DNA of 64,000 bases from DASXUX01 sp036504595 (GTDB lineage: Bacteria; Planctomycetota; SZUA-567; H5-PLA8): contig DASXUX010000010.1 in assembly GCA_036504595.1 (NCBI GenBank), positions 310,001-374,000 of the forward strand, in the 5' to 3' direction. The stretch's first letter is position 1. Each line of letters opens with the position of its first letter. Of the stretch, positions 25,464 through 34,458 are shown piece after piece. The notes beneath the pieces are model-generated. The model saw only the letters and a program-made list of their open reading frames with translations, did no database searches and was not told the DNA's origin. The position numbers were made by a program, and so were the translations under genes.

Positions 25464-26171
25464 ATGCCACCGATTATCGAACTCCGCCACGCCACGAAGA
25501 TTTATCAAAAAGGTGACGCTGAAATCCATCCGCTCGACGATCTGAACCTGACGATCGAGGAGGGTGATTTCGTCGCCCTTATGGGCCCATCGGGTTCCGG
25601 CAAGACGACACTGCTGAATCTGCTGGGTGGGCTCGACACGCCAACGGATGGCGAAGTGATCGTCTGCGGGCAGGATCTCGGCACGCTGAGTTCTCGCGAA
25701 CTGGCCCACTGGCGCTCCGACCACGTCGCGTACATTTTTCAGGCCTACAATCTGCTGCCGGTGCTCACGGCCTATCAGAACGTCGAACTCCCGCTGCTGC
25801 TCACAAGGCTTTCGCGAGCGGAGCGCCGCCAGCACGTGCAGACGGCTCTGCGCATCGTTGGACTGGCCGACCGCATGAATCACCGGCCGGACGAACTTTC
25901 CGGCGGACAGGAGCAGCGCGTGGCCATCGCTCGAGCGCTTGCCGCCGATCCGCGGATTCTTCTGGCCGACGAACCGACCGGCGATCTGGATGCGCATTCG
26001 GCGCAGGAAATCATGGACTTGCTGCTGACGCTCAACCGCGAACATGGCAAGACGATCATCGTGGTCACGCACGATCCGAAAGTCGCGCACGTCGCCCGGC
26101 GCGAGTTGCATTTGGAGAAGGGCGTCTTGATGCGGGATGACGCGAAGGCCGAAGTAACGGCCAGGGTATAG
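25464..26171 (+). CDS. ABC transporter ATP-binding protein (MacB/LolD type)
   Basis: 235 residues. Walker A GPSGSGKTT, signature LSGGQEQR, Walker B ILLADEPTGDLD and the switch His in VVTHD are intact. The LolD/MacB group is recognised by AYIFQAYNLLPVLTAYQNVE. It pairs with the FtsX-type permease at 26297 and the HlyD-type adaptor at 23558 to form a mechanotransmission efflux pump. No Shine-Dalgarno is obvious: the gene begins directly after a CTGAACCCCGAACCC repeat and TTTCTTTGCC. Confidence 0.9.
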   Translation: MPPIIELRHATKIYQKGDAEIHPLDDLNLTIEEGDFVALMGPSGSGKTTLLNLLGGLDTPTDGEVIVCGQDLGTLSSRELAHWRSDHVAYIFQAYNLLPVLTAYQNVELPLLLTRLSRAERRQHVQTALRIVGLADRMNHRPDELSGGQEQRVAIARALAADPRILLADEPTGDLDAHSAQEIMDLLLTLNREHGKTIIVVTHDPKVAHVARRELHLEKGVLMRDDAKAEVTARV

Positions 26172-26275
26172 GGTATGGGGTATAGGGTATAGGGTATGGT
26201 AAAGGCTAATCCTGTGCGCTGTCGTGAGCCGCACCCATACCCCATACCCAATACCCCATACCCCCATCACGAAGA
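26163..26275. repeat. GGGTATAGGGTATGGGGTA inverted repeats
   Basis: GGGTATAGGGTATGGGG units (26163-26200) face CCCATACCCCATACCC units (26233-26263). Together they make a long imperfect hairpin between the ABC ATPase and permease genes. The first unit overlaps the last codons of the ATPase gene (Arg-Val). Confidence 0.75.
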
Positions 26276-26296
26276 TCCTGCGGCGTTTGGACTACC

Positions 26297-27466
26297 ATGC
26301 GACTGCTGTTGCTGAACCTGCTTCGTAAGCCGTTGCGCACCGGCCTGACGGTCTTTGGTGTGTCGGTCGCGCTGTTTTTGTTCTGCTTTTTGGAATCGGT
26401 GCTGCATGCGTTCAACGCGGGCGTAAACATGGCCGGAGCATCGCGCCTGATCGTGCAGCATAAGGAGTCGCTTTCGTTTCAGCTTCCGCTCTCGCACCGG
26501 TCGCTCATTGCGCAGACGGAAGGCGTAACGCGCGTTGCGCCGGCGGTCTGGTTCGGCGGGATGTACCAGGAGCCGCGCAAGGGCAACGAGGCGCGGGAGG
26601 AGTTCTTTCCGCAATTCGGCATGGACATCAAGAATTACCTGCCGCTCTATCCGGAGATTCAGATCCCGCCGGAACAGATCAAGGACTTGATGAATGACCA
26701 GGCCGGTTGCCTGATGGGCAAAAAGATCGCCGAGCGTTTGCACAAGAAAGTCGGCGACCGCATCCGCCTGCGCAGCACGATCTGGGGCAAACCGGACGGC
26801 TCGATGTACGATTTCAATGTCCGCGCGATCTACTCGTCCGATTCGCCGACATTCGATCAGACGCTGATGTTTTTCCACTACAAGTACCTGGACGAAGCCC
26901 GCCAGTTCGGGAAGGCAGGCTGCGGTTTTTTTGTTGTTGGAATCACCGACGCGGGGGCCTATCAACACATCATCGAAACGATCGACAAACGTTTCGCCAA
27001 TAGCCCCTTTGAAACGCGAACCGTCACCGAAAAAGCGTTCAACATGCAGTTCGTCTCGATGCTTGGAAACTTGCAGCTTTTGATGCGTTCCATCGGCGGC
27101 GCTGTCGTCCTGGCGATGCTGCTGGTCTGCGCAAACACGATGATGATGAGCGCTCGCGAGCGCACGCGCGAAATGGGGATACTCAAGTCCATCGGCTTCA
27201 CGGATCTTCATGTCTTCGCGCTGCTGATCGGCGAATCGCTGTTGATCGCGTTGATTGGCGCCGCGCTGGGCGCCGGCGGAGCCTTTCTGATGGCGAATGT
27301 CCTGCACTTCAATCCTAAACCGGACTTCTTCCCTATTTTTTATCTTCCGCGCAATTCGCTGATCATGGCGTTCTTGATCGCCGCCGGAACGGGCCTGGTG
27401 AGCGGATTGGTTCCCGCGATCGCCGGCATGCGGTTGAAAGCGGTGGAGGCGTTGCGGACGGTTTGA
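26297..27466 (+). CDS. FtsX/MacB-type ABC transporter permease
   Basis: 389 residues. An N-terminal helix (LRTGLTVFGVSVALFLFCFL) is followed by a periplasmic MacB-like domain of about 220 residues, and three C-terminal helices (MRSIGGAVVLAMLLVCANTM, HVFALLIGESLLIALIGAAL, LIMAFLIAAGTGLVSGLVPA) form the FtsX domain. ARERTREMGILKSIGF is the family hallmark following the second helix. It works with the preceding ATPase. Only one permease is encoded, so the pump is presumably a homodimer. Confidence 0.87.
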   Translation: MRLLLLNLLRKPLRTGLTVFGVSVALFLFCFLESVLHAFNAGVNMAGASRLIVQHKESLSFQLPLSHRSLIAQTEGVTRVAPAVWFGGMYQEPRKGNEAREEFFPQFGMDIKNYLPLYPEIQIPPEQIKDLMNDQAGCLMGKKIAERLHKKVGDRIRLRSTIWGKPDGSMYDFNVRAIYSSDSPTFDQTLMFFHYKYLDEARQFGKAGCGFFVVGITDAGAYQHIIETIDKRFANSPFETRTVTEKAFNMQFVSMLGNLQLLMRSIGGAVVLAMLLVCANTMMMSARERTREMGILKSIGFTDLHVFALLIGESLLIALIGAALGAGGAFLMANVLHFNPKPDFFPIFYLPRNSLIMAFLIAAGTGLVSGLVPAIAGMRLKAVEALRTV

Positions 27467-27660
27467 GCGGGTCGTTGGTCATTGGTCATTGGTCATTGGT
27501 CATTGATCTGAGGAGCTGTTTCAAAACGTCGTCAGCCGTCCCTACGGGACTTTCGCGAAAAGGGTGCGACTCGCGGACCCAGCACTGAAGTGCTGGGCTA
27601 GTTTCATTCGGTCCCTACGGGACGGTTTTGAATCAGCTTTTATGTGCCGGAGTACCGCGT
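27467..27660. repeat. Repeat-filled convergent gap
   Basis: Holds TTGGTCATTGGTCATTGG direct repeats (27475-27503), GTCCCTACGGGAC palindromes (27537-27550 and 27612-27625), and a CT-RA-AG core hairpin CCCAGCACT/GA/AGTGCTGGG (27578-27597). No gene. The palindromes may terminate the converging efflux and glycoside-hydrolase transcripts. Confidence 0.75.
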
Positions 27661-29823
27661 TCATCTGGCGACCTTCAACACGTACCATGTCGTCGGCGGC
27701 TGGCCGAGGGGCAGAGACCAACCGGCATCCGTTTTCTGCGCAGGAATTTCCCCGCCCAGCGCACGGCCCGCGCCGTCGAGCGGCTGAGCGCTGACGGCCG
27801 TCGCTCCTTCCAGCCCGCGCAAGATCACTGCGCCGCGCACGGGTTCGATGCACGCTGGCGCCTTGCCCCAGCGCTGCAGCGTTTTCCGCTTCTCATCCCA
27901 CTGCTGGCCCGTGTTTTCTACACGCGCGCACGCCGTCAGCAGCAACGTTGCGGCGCGCGAAATCTCGCGCTGATCGAGAGACTGCAGCGTCAGCGCGCAG
28001 AAGGGGGTGTCGATCTGCGCCATAAGATTGGCGCTCGATCTTCCCGCTGCTTTGCAGTGCCCGATCAGAGCTTGCGAGCGCGGCGTATCGACGACCACTT
28101 CGCTTGCCGCCTTGTTTTTGAACTGCCAGGCCAGTTCGCCGGTGTCGGAACGGATTGGATCATCCGCGATGACTTGCGCCGGCATCAGCGCCGGGCCGTC
28201 AAACGAACCCAGACGCACGCCGTGAGCGAGCGCCGTCAGCGGGTTGAAGCCGGGGCTGAAGAGCGGCCAGTCGGACTTGGGCAGCCGAATGCTTTCCAAA
28301 ACCTGTTCGCGCGTCATCGAGCGTGTGACGGTCTCCTTGGCGGGGCGGATGTCGCCGCGCAGAAACATCAGCGCGCCGGCGCGAAGCTGCGTCATCTTTA
28401 CCGGATCGGGGAAGAGATCGAAGTGGCCGACAGGCATGACCGATTCCGCGACGGCATCTTTGTGGCCCAGCGTGTACCAGAAGATGCCGTCCCAGTCCTG
28501 AAACGCGGCATAGGCCGCCAGGATCGGAATGCCTTCGCACGCCGCTTCGGCCGGGAAGGGATGGTTGGCCTCCGAAACCGTATACGGCATTCCCGCCAGC
28601 GGCGTGCGCGCGAGTTGGACGATGCTGCACGTAGCGGGCTCATCGGCCATGGGCGTGTTCCAGATCGTGAAGCCGCTGCGCTTGCCGTCAATCATCACGT
28701 AGTTTGGATGCTGCCAGTACACGTGCCCATCCACGACATCCAGCACGCTTGTGGAACTGACGTGCGGATAGCCGCTGCGGCCGTGGCTGTGATCGGCGCT
28801 GCCGACCAGAGGCGCCTTGACGCCGAGTTCGTCGCGCAGGAATTTCTTCATCTCCTGGAAATACGTGCGCTCTGTTTCGATATAGAACGCGGCCTCGGTC
28901 TGGAACCTCAGCTTGGACGCCTTCGCGAACTCGTTGGGCTGCAAGCGCGGGATCAGCTCACCCGCCGGCGCCTTTGCTTCCGTGCGCAGTTCCGTGAGCT
29001 CATTTTCCTTCAGCTTGCCGCGCAGCCAGGCGTTGTAGAGCGTGGTCAGGTCTTTTTCGTAGCTGGCGGGAATGTCGGTCCACGTGCCGGGGTTCTTTGT
29101 GGTGTTTCTGCCGAGAAGGCGCCCGTGCATCCACGATTCCACGAGCGAATTCTCATTCACCAGTTCGACGATCGCGACCGCCGGCTCGTTCCGATATTCC
29201 GACTGCGTGTACGGGTTGCGATGGGTCAACAACGCGCGCGCGTATTCCCGCTGCAATTCCAGCAGGCGCGGATCGAAGTACGTCAGGGCTTTCGCGTAGC
29301 CGAGCAGATCGCAGTCCTTCACGCCGTCGCCGGGTTTGTACGCGTGGGCCACGTTCAGGTTCAGATTCGCGTAGATTCCACGCTTCTTGAGTTCAGCGAT
29401 AAAGAAATCGAGAAGATCGAGCTGCGCGGGATCGAGCGTGCGGGTGTCATCGCGCTTGGCGTCGATCAGGCCCTTCGGTGCGAAAGCGTCGAGGAAGTGG
29501 AAGCGCACCGCGTTCACGCCGCACTGAGCGAGGCGCTTGGCGAGCAGCGGCGCGCTGGCTTTCGCCGGCAAGCCGGCCGATTGTGTGGCGTTGACGCCCC
29601 AGAGCCGCAGGCGCTTGCCATCGCCTTTCACGAAGTGCCCGTTGGCGATGCGCACCGGTCCGTCTTTGCCGGCGGGCGCGTCGAGCAAAAAGGAAAGGTC
29701 GGCCGGCGAGGCGGCCTCCGCGGTCCAGTCTACTGGAAATGGAACGAACTCGTTCTCCGCCGCCGTGGCGACGCCGGAGAGAGCAAGAAGCGAGCAGGCA
29801 ACGACGGTCAGCGCACGCAGCAT
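27661..29823 (-). CDS. Secreted glycoside hydrolase, clan GH-A (cellulase-family-like)
   Basis: 720 residues from ATG 29823. MLRALTVVACSLLALSGVAT is a signal peptide. KRLRLWGVNATQSAGLPAK, then APLLAKRLAQCGVNAVRFHF, mark the start of a TIM barrel as in GH5-like enzymes of planctomycetes. AIVELVNENSLVESW supplies the Asn-Glu pair that normally holds the acid/base. YTVSEANHPFP is a candidate strand with the nucleophile Glu. After about residue 560 a beta-rich domain follows that I cannot place. The enzyme probably acts on a beta-linked polysaccharide outside the cytoplasm. Exact GH family and substrate are not assignable from sequence alone. Confidence 0.72.
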   Translation of the reverse strand: MLRALTVVACSLLALSGVATAAENEFVPFPVDWTAEAASPADLSFLLDAPAGKDGPVRIANGHFVKGDGKRLRLWGVNATQSAGLPAKASAPLLAKRLAQCGVNAVRFHFLDAFAPKGLIDAKRDDTRTLDPAQLDLLDFFIAELKKRGIYANLNLNVAHAYKPGDGVKDCDLLGYAKALTYFDPRLLELQREYARALLTHRNPYTQSEYRNEPAVAIVELVNENSLVESWMHGRLLGRNTTKNPGTWTDIPASYEKDLTTLYNAWLRGKLKENELTELRTEAKAPAGELIPRLQPNEFAKASKLRFQTEAAFYIETERTYFQEMKKFLRDELGVKAPLVGSADHSHGRSGYPHVSSTSVLDVVDGHVYWQHPNYVMIDGKRSGFTIWNTPMADEPATCSIVQLARTPLAGMPYTVSEANHPFPAEAACEGIPILAAYAAFQDWDGIFWYTLGHKDAVAESVMPVGHFDLFPDPVKMTQLRAGALMFLRGDIRPAKETVTRSMTREQVLESIRLPKSDWPLFSPGFNPLTALAHGVRLGSFDGPALMPAQVIADDPIRSDTGELAWQFKNKAASEVVVDTPRSQALIGHCKAAGRSSANLMAQIDTPFCALTLQSLDQREISRAATLLLTACARVENTGQQWDEKRKTLQRWGKAPACIEPVRGAVILRGLEGATAVSAQPLDGAGRALGGEIPAQKTDAGWSLPLGQPPTTWYVLKVAR

Positions 29824-29884
29824 ACGAGTGTTTCCGTGAGGAATCCGAGACACCGATTGTTCTACTGTAAACCTTTGGCCGTCC

Positions 29885-30025
29885 CCACCTGGCTCTTAGC
29901 TCTTGGCTTTTAGCTCTTGGCTCTTAGCTCTTAGCTCTTGGCTCTTAGCTCTTGGCTCTTAGCTCTTAGCTCTTAGCTCTTAGCTCTTAGCTCTTAGCTC
30001 TTAGCTCTTAGCTCTTGGCTCTTGG
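29885..30025. repeat. Tandem AGCTCTTRGCTCTT array
   Basis: About 140 bases made of GCTCTTAGCTCTT and GCTCTTGGCTCTT units, roughly 7-base period with A/G alternation. No spacers, so not a CRISPR. It lies between the glycoside hydrolase start and the beta-helix gene stop. The rest of the 29824-30089 gap shows nothing else. Confidence 0.85.
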
Positions 30026-30089
30026 GAGCAACAACCCGCACAGTAGAGATAGGCACTGATGGAGATACACCGAAAACGCGCGTTGTCGC

Positions 30090-31373
30090 TTACTTGAACG
30101 CTCCCAGCGGCGGCTGGATGCCGGTCAAAACGCCGGCGGGGGCTGGATGAAGGAATTGGATGATGGGCAAATCGCCGTTGACCTGTCGCGGGAGGACCAA
30201 CTGCGTTTCATCAACGCTTAGGAAGTCCTTGTCGGAGAGCTTCAGGCCGAGGTCGAAAGAGTTGTGTTCGGCGTCGCATTTTCGCGGATCGAACTTGGAG
30301 ATATCCGCGCGAGATTTGTAGCTGAGATTATTGCGCAGCTTGTGGCCGAAGCCATCCACATCAGTCACGTTGTCTGAAAGCCGGCAGAGCATGTTGAAGT
30401 TCACGCCGTTGCGGAAGGCGGTGTTGTTGAACCAGTCGCTGCCGCCGGGATGGTGATTGGAGTAGAAACCGCTGGCCTTGTTGCCGACGGCCAGACAGAA
30501 GCGGACGGTGTGGCGCGGGATCGGGTTCGGCAGTTTCTCGGCGGGCATCTTGCCATAGCCGCCGGCTTTGAAGCCGTTGCCGTCGCCCAGAGACTCACGT
30601 TTTGGGGAGAGCCCGTTGTAGAACGCCCAGCAGTTCTCGAAAGTCACGGCTTCATGCGCGTTGATGCAATCGAAGCCGTCGTCGCTGTTGAACCACGCTC
30701 GGCAGCCGCGAAAAATGTTTCCCGTTCCTCCTTTTGGAGGATGGCAGCCGAAGCCGTCGGTGTTGCCGCCCTTGCCGTCTTCCGAGATAAAATCGTGATT
30801 GCGGTAGGCGTCGCAGTTTAGAAAGAGATTGTCAGAACCGCGCAGGCTGTAGATGCCGATGGCCTGGCCGTCGTGCATGCTGAGCCGTTCGTAAATGTTG
30901 TGGCTGCCGTCGTTCTCAAAGCAGATGGATTGAGTGTGCTCCAGGATGGTCACCTGCACGCCAATGACTTCCAGGCCCTTGATATGAATCCAAGAACCGT
31001 TCGTATAGAACGCGGTAACACGCAGGCCTGCCGGTTTGACCGCGGAGAAGTCGAACACCGGTCGTTCATCCTTGTAGGCCCAGTAGTTAATGCGCTTGTC
31101 CGGCTCGCCGCTTTTATGCAGATCCATAACGTGCGCGAAGATTCCTTTTTTTCGAGCGATCTGCTGCTCCTGGACAACGTACGTGCCGCCACGAATGTGG
31201 ACCGTATCTCCGGGTGAGGCCGCATCCTGTGCGCGCTGGATTGTCGCGAAAGGTTTTTCGAGCGTGCCCGAATCGGCATCGTTGCCGTTGGGTGAAACGT
31301 GGAATTCCGCGGCGCAAATGTGCGTGGCAAATGCCAGCAGACAGAACAGTCCGGTTTGACGTGCGTGCTTCAT
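30090..31373 (-). CDS. Secreted right-handed beta-helix protein (pectate lyase 9-like)
   Basis: 427 residues. A signal peptide (KHARQTGLFCLLAFATHICA) is followed by EFHVSPNGNDADSGTLEKPF, then ATIQRAQDAASPGDTVHIRGG, the standard N-terminal cap of PL9/DUF1565 beta-helices. Repeated strands such as NIYERLSMHDGQAIGIYSLR, NLFLNCDAYRNHDF and FRGCRAWFNSDDGFD support a coiled beta-solenoid, probably calcium-dependent. Polysaccharide lyase or hydrolase activity is likely but unproven. ATG 31373 has TGGAG three bases upstream. Neighbours on the same strand are an ATLF-like peptidase and the glycoside hydrolase. Confidence 0.78.
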   Translation of the reverse strand: MKHARQTGLFCLLAFATHICAAEFHVSPNGNDADSGTLEKPFATIQRAQDAASPGDTVHIRGGTYVVQEQQIARKKGIFAHVMDLHKSGEPDKRINYWAYKDERPVFDFSAVKPAGLRVTAFYTNGSWIHIKGLEVIGVQVTILEHTQSICFENDGSHNIYERLSMHDGQAIGIYSLRGSDNLFLNCDAYRNHDFISEDGKGGNTDGFGCHPPKGGTGNIFRGCRAWFNSDDGFDCINAHEAVTFENCWAFYNGLSPKRESLGDGNGFKAGGYGKMPAEKLPNPIPRHTVRFCLAVGNKASGFYSNHHPGGSDWFNNTAFRNGVNFNMLCRLSDNVTDVDGFGHKLRNNLSYKSRADISKFDPRKCDAEHNSFDLGLKLSDKDFLSVDETQLVLPRQVNGDLPIIQFLHPAPAGVLTGIQPPLGAFK

Positions 31374-31392
31374 GCGCTCCACTTTCGACCGA

Positions 31393-32199
31393 CTATGGCT
31401 TCTTTGTTGATTCGATCTTCAGGCGTCCGTTGAAAAGATCGTCCACAAGTTTGTAGCCGTCCGGATCATAGGTTTTGATGAACTCCGGGCCGGGTTGCAT
31501 GGGCGGCATCGCAGCCGGCCAGTCGCCGCGTCCGCCGACGTACCATAAGGCCATCTCCGCGAGATACTCGTGCTCGTTCGATCCGCCGTAGATCGGTTTT
31601 CCATCAGGCAGTTCCCAGAGTTTTTTCGCGCGAGCGCTCGCGTAGGTCGTCTTGATGAGATCGCGAACGTTCTTCGAAACGCCGTAGGCGTGGATGGTGT
31701 GCGTGAACTCATGCGACAGGATGTCGCGGCCCTTGTAGCGATCTTTCGGCAGCTTGAGCAGATTCTCTTCGCCGCAACTGCAATGCAGTCCGCCCATGCC
31801 TCGCGCGCGCTCATCCAGGGTGATGCGGGGGTTCTCGCGAAGCGGCACGCCTTTCTGCTTCCGGAAATCAGGCAGGTCGGTCTGGCCCTGGTCTTTGCCG
31901 ATGATATGCACTTCGGCGCCGGCGTTCAGCAGGTTCTGCAGGATGACCGGATTGTTGCGCAACAGGTTGTCCACGCGACGCCAAGCTTCATAAAAAGCAT
32001 CATCCGCGACGACAGTGGAGGCTTTGATCGGCAGGCCGTGATAGGCGAACGCTTTTCCGAAAAAGTCCTGTTCGGGCGGTTCGATCTTCCGCACCGGGAG
32101 ATCGGAAATCGTCTGCGCCGTCTTCTCGGCATCGGGCGAAGCAGCTAACGCCGATGCTACGGCGGTGCAGAGCGCCAGCGCCATTATCCTTTGCAGCAT
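31393..32199 (-). CDS. Secreted ATLF-like zinc metallopeptidase
   Basis: 268 residues from ATG 32199. MLQRIMALALCTAVASALA is a signal peptide. HEFTHTIH (residues 163-170) is an HExxH zinc site and NEHEYLAEM (about 208-216) supplies the downstream Glu ligand, the arrangement of the anthrax lethal factor/M34-like domain also found in many environmental secreted proteins. CSCGEENLL just before the zinc site is an unusual Cys pair. Upstream in-frame starts would add about 117 Arg-rich residues lying opposite other genes, so they are rejected. Substrate unknown; the overall fold may be a degenerate peptidase. Confidence 0.72.
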   Translation of the reverse strand: MLQRIMALALCTAVASALAASPDAEKTAQTISDLPVRKIEPPEQDFFGKAFAYHGLPIKASTVVADDAFYEAWRRVDNLLRNNPVILQNLLNAGAEVHIIGKDQGQTDLPDFRKQKGVPLRENPRITLDERARGMGGLHCSCGEENLLKLPKDRYKGRDILSHEFTHTIHAYGVSKNVRDLIKTTYASARAKKLWELPDGKPIYGGSNEHEYLAEMALWYVGGRGDWPAAMPPMQPGPEFIKTYDPDGYKLVDDLFNGRLKIESTKKP

Positions 32200-32234
32200 G
32201 TCTGATCTATTTTCCTCGCACGGCGACTGGTCCA

Positions 32235-32570
32235 CTATAACCACTTGTGGGCTTCGTGCCAGATTGAGCAAGCAGCGAACGCCAGCATGGCAACGCATGC
32301 GGATGCTCCGGCGAGATCGAACTTCAGCCTCTCTTGCAGCTTGGCGTAAAGGCCGCCGAGCAGATAGCCGATTCCGGCCGCAAGCAGCGCATAGGCGGTG
32401 AAGCAAAACCAGCTCATGGCCGGCGGGCCTTTTATGCTCCCCGTCTCCCAAAGATGCAGCGTTGGGTAATACTTCAGGATCGGAAGCAGGCCAAACATCG
32501 CGCACAGATAGACGGCGACGAATAGCTGAAGCGCGAGACTGCACCGGCAAAGTCGTTCAATGGGCTTCAT
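32235..32570 (-). CDS. Small membrane protein of the sigma/anti-sigma cluster
   Basis: 111 residues with three hydrophobic segments (LFVAVYLCAMFGLLPILKYY, SWFCFTAYALLAAGIGYLLG, ASACVAMLAFAACSIWHEAH). ATG 32570 starts two bases after the stop of the preceding gene, with AAGGGA overlapping that gene's last codons as ribosome-binding site. I do not recognise the family. Probably an inner-membrane partner of the next gene upstream. Confidence 0.65.
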   Translation of the reverse strand: MKPIERLCRCSLALQLFVAVYLCAMFGLLPILKYYPTLHLWETGSIKGPPAMSWFCFTAYALLAAGIGYLLGGLYAKLQERLKFDLAGASACVAMLAFAACSIWHEAHKWL

Positions 32571-32572
32571 CT

Positions 32573-33022
32573 CTAGATTCCCTTTAGGTTGTTCAGGACG
32601 AGGCTCGCGACGTAGCCGTACAGGACGATCACGAACAGCGAGACGGCGGAGACGCGTCTGAATCGAACCACTTCTTTTTCGTCGGCGATTCGGGAAATCA
32701 GCCAATACGCGAGCAACAAAATAAGGCCGAGTGCGCTCAGGTGCTCTTTGACCTCAAAGAAGAAGTTCGCGGGCTTGAGGCCCTCGGCGCGCTCAAAATA
32801 TAGGGCGCGCACGTAATAGCGGTAGGTCGGATAGATCAGCACGCCGCTGACGAACGTGACGATGTAGCTCCACAGCACCCACTGATTTTGCAGTCCTCGC
32901 GCCGCCAGTGTGCCGCGCAGCGCTCGCCACGCCAAGTGCGCGAGCGAGCCGATGAGCACGACCGCCGAGAGTGCGTGAAGGACGAGAATCCATTTGGCCG
33001 CGCCTTCGAGGAAGATGTGCAT
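32573..33022 (-). CDS. Four-helix membrane protein, unknown function
   Basis: 149 residues with four likely membrane helices (AAKWILVLHALSAVVLIGSL, WVLWSYIVTFVSGVLIYPTY, LSALGLILLLAYWLIS, VSAVSLFVIVLYGYVASLVL). The His in LHALSAV and those in SLAHLAW could bind heme, as in small cytochrome-b-like or CopD-like proteins, but this is only a suggestion. It lies 14 bases downstream of the PQQ anti-sigma gene, so co-transcription is likely. Confidence 0.68.
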   Translation of the reverse strand: MHIFLEGAAKWILVLHALSAVVLIGSLAHLAWRALRGTLAARGLQNQWVLWSYIVTFVSGVLIYPTYRYYVRALYFERAEGLKPANFFFEVKEHLSALGLILLLAYWLISRIADEKEVVRFRRVSAVSLFVIVLYGYVASLVLNNLKGI

Positions 33023-33036
33023 TCAGGTTCCTTTCT

Positions 33037-34458
33037 TTACTGGCTCGTCAGCGCCAGAAATTTGCCTCCACCGGCTGCGAAGACCCGGCCGCCGGCAACG
33101 ATAAGCCCGTCGCAGGCCTGGCTGGTGACGCCGGAGAGTTCGCCGAGTGATTCACCGGACGAAGCGAGCACGGTCAGGCTGCCGGCGGTGCTGCTGGCGG
33201 GCGTGAGCAACTGACCGCCCACATATGTCGGCGGCGCGCACAGGCCGCTGGTTGCGTCCTTGCGTTGCCAGAGCAGGTGACCATCGGCAATCGCGAAGGC
33301 TTTTCGTCCGGCGGAGACATAAACAGCATCAGGGGTGAGCGCCAAGCCGCCCAGAAAAGCGCCGTTGATTTTCTGTTCCCAGGCGAGCCGGCCATCGGCG
33401 AGGCTGAAGGCGCAGAGCATATCGCCTGGGAGCAAGACCAGCAGGCGTTCGCCCGCCACGCAAACGGAACCCTTGCCATGCACCTCGGCATGTGTCTGCT
33501 GCCAAAGCTGGCGGCCGTCTGCGGCGTTGCAGGCCAGGACGGCGCCGCTGGAGGTCTGGAAGTAGATGCGGCCGTTCGACAGGGCCGGGACGAGAACTTC
33601 GCCGCCGAGCTCGTTGCGCCAAAGCGTTTTGCCCGAAGCGGCCTCCACGCAGAAGGCGGCGCGGCCGTCTCGCGAGGTGCCGTAGAGGCGTCCGCTTTCG
33701 GCGCCCAGATAGTTCCAGCCTTCGTCGGGCTTGGGGCTGGAGTAGACAGCCAGTTCCTTGCCGGTGCTGGCATCCAAAACGTGGCACACGTTTCCGTCGG
33801 TGACGTAGAAGTGCCGCTGCATGACGCAACGATCGGGGAACCCTTTGGCCTTGAAGAAGTCGCCGCTCGCGAAGGTTCTGCTCCAGCGCTCGTTGCCGGT
33901 GCGCGCGTCAAAGGCTGTGATTTCGCCGCCGGGTTTTCGCGGAAACTGAACGGTGACGGCGCCCACAATGACCAGATCGCGCCAAGCGAGCGGCTTGTAG
34001 CTGCCGACTCTGCCAGCCAGCTTTTTTTCCCACAAGATGTGCGTGGGCATTTCGAAGTTCGAGAGTTCTACGCTGCGCGTATTGGCGGCGTCGCCATCCA
34101 CGAAGCGCCAGGAGTCACCGCAGGCACAGCCGGATTCTGGCACGGAGTTCCGCACGAAGAAAACGACGGCGATTGCGGCGGCGGCGGTAAGAACTGCTGC
34201 AGCCACCCACCCTTTTCGGCGCGACGGAAGCCGGCGCTCTTTCTGCAACTCAACCGCCCCGAGCGCCAGGATGCGATCGGTAACCGATTTCATTGCCGGT
34301 GGCGGCTGCTCAACGCCCAATCCAGCGCGGAGGGATTGATATTCAAACCGGCACGCGGAGCACGCGGCCAGATGCGTCTCGAATTCCGTCCGTCGCTGGG
34401 CATCGAGTTCGTCCAGAATGGCGGCGTCCATAGCCTCCGACGCTTGCGGGCAATCCAT
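33037..34458 (-). CDS. Anti-sigma factor zinc finger fused to PQQ-type beta-propeller
   Basis: 473 residues from ATG 34458 (AGGAG seven bases upstream). Residues about 1-45 form a cytoplasmic anti-sigma zinc finger: THLAACSACRFEYQSL contains the H-x3-C-x2-C signature. A membrane helix (GWVAAAVLTAAAAIAVVFFV) follows. Residues about 150-470 are a periplasmic PQQ/WD-like propeller with repeated blades such as FDARTGNERWSR, VEAASGKTLWRNEL, CNAADGRQLWQQ and FSLADGRLAWEQ. The ECF sigma gene lies just upstream on the same strand. Together they form a transmembrane signalling pair in which the propeller probably senses an extracytoplasmic signal. Confidence 0.85.
   Translation of the reverse strand: MDCPQASEAMDAAILDELDAQRRTEFETHLAACSACRFEYQSLRAGLGVEQPPPAMKSVTDRILALGAVELQKERRLPSRRKGWVAAAVLTAAAAIAVVFFVRNSVPESGCACGDSWRFVDGDAANTRSVELSNFEMPTHILWEKKLAGRVGSYKPLAWRDLVIVGAVTVQFPRKPGGEITAFDARTGNERWSRTFASGDFFKAKGFPDRCVMQRHFYVTDGNVCHVLDASTGKELAVYSSPKPDEGWNYLGAESGRLYGTSRDGRAAFCVEAASGKTLWRNELGGEVLVPALSNGRIYFQTSSGAVLACNAADGRQLWQQTHAEVHGKGSVCVAGERLLVLLPGDMLCAFSLADGRLAWEQKINGAFLGGLALTPDAVYVSAGRKAFAIADGHLLWQRKDATSGLCAPPTYVGGQLLTPASSTAGSLTVLASSGESLGELSGVTSQACDGLIVAGGRVFAAGGGKFLALTSQ

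Noticed and set aside
29885..30025. Tandem array considered as a CRISPR
   Set aside because: Seven-base units without unique spacers and without cas genes.
32200..32550. An Arg-rich 117-residue extension of the ATLF-like peptidase
   Set aside because: It covers the neighbouring small membrane gene in another frame, and the signal peptide starts at ATG 32199.
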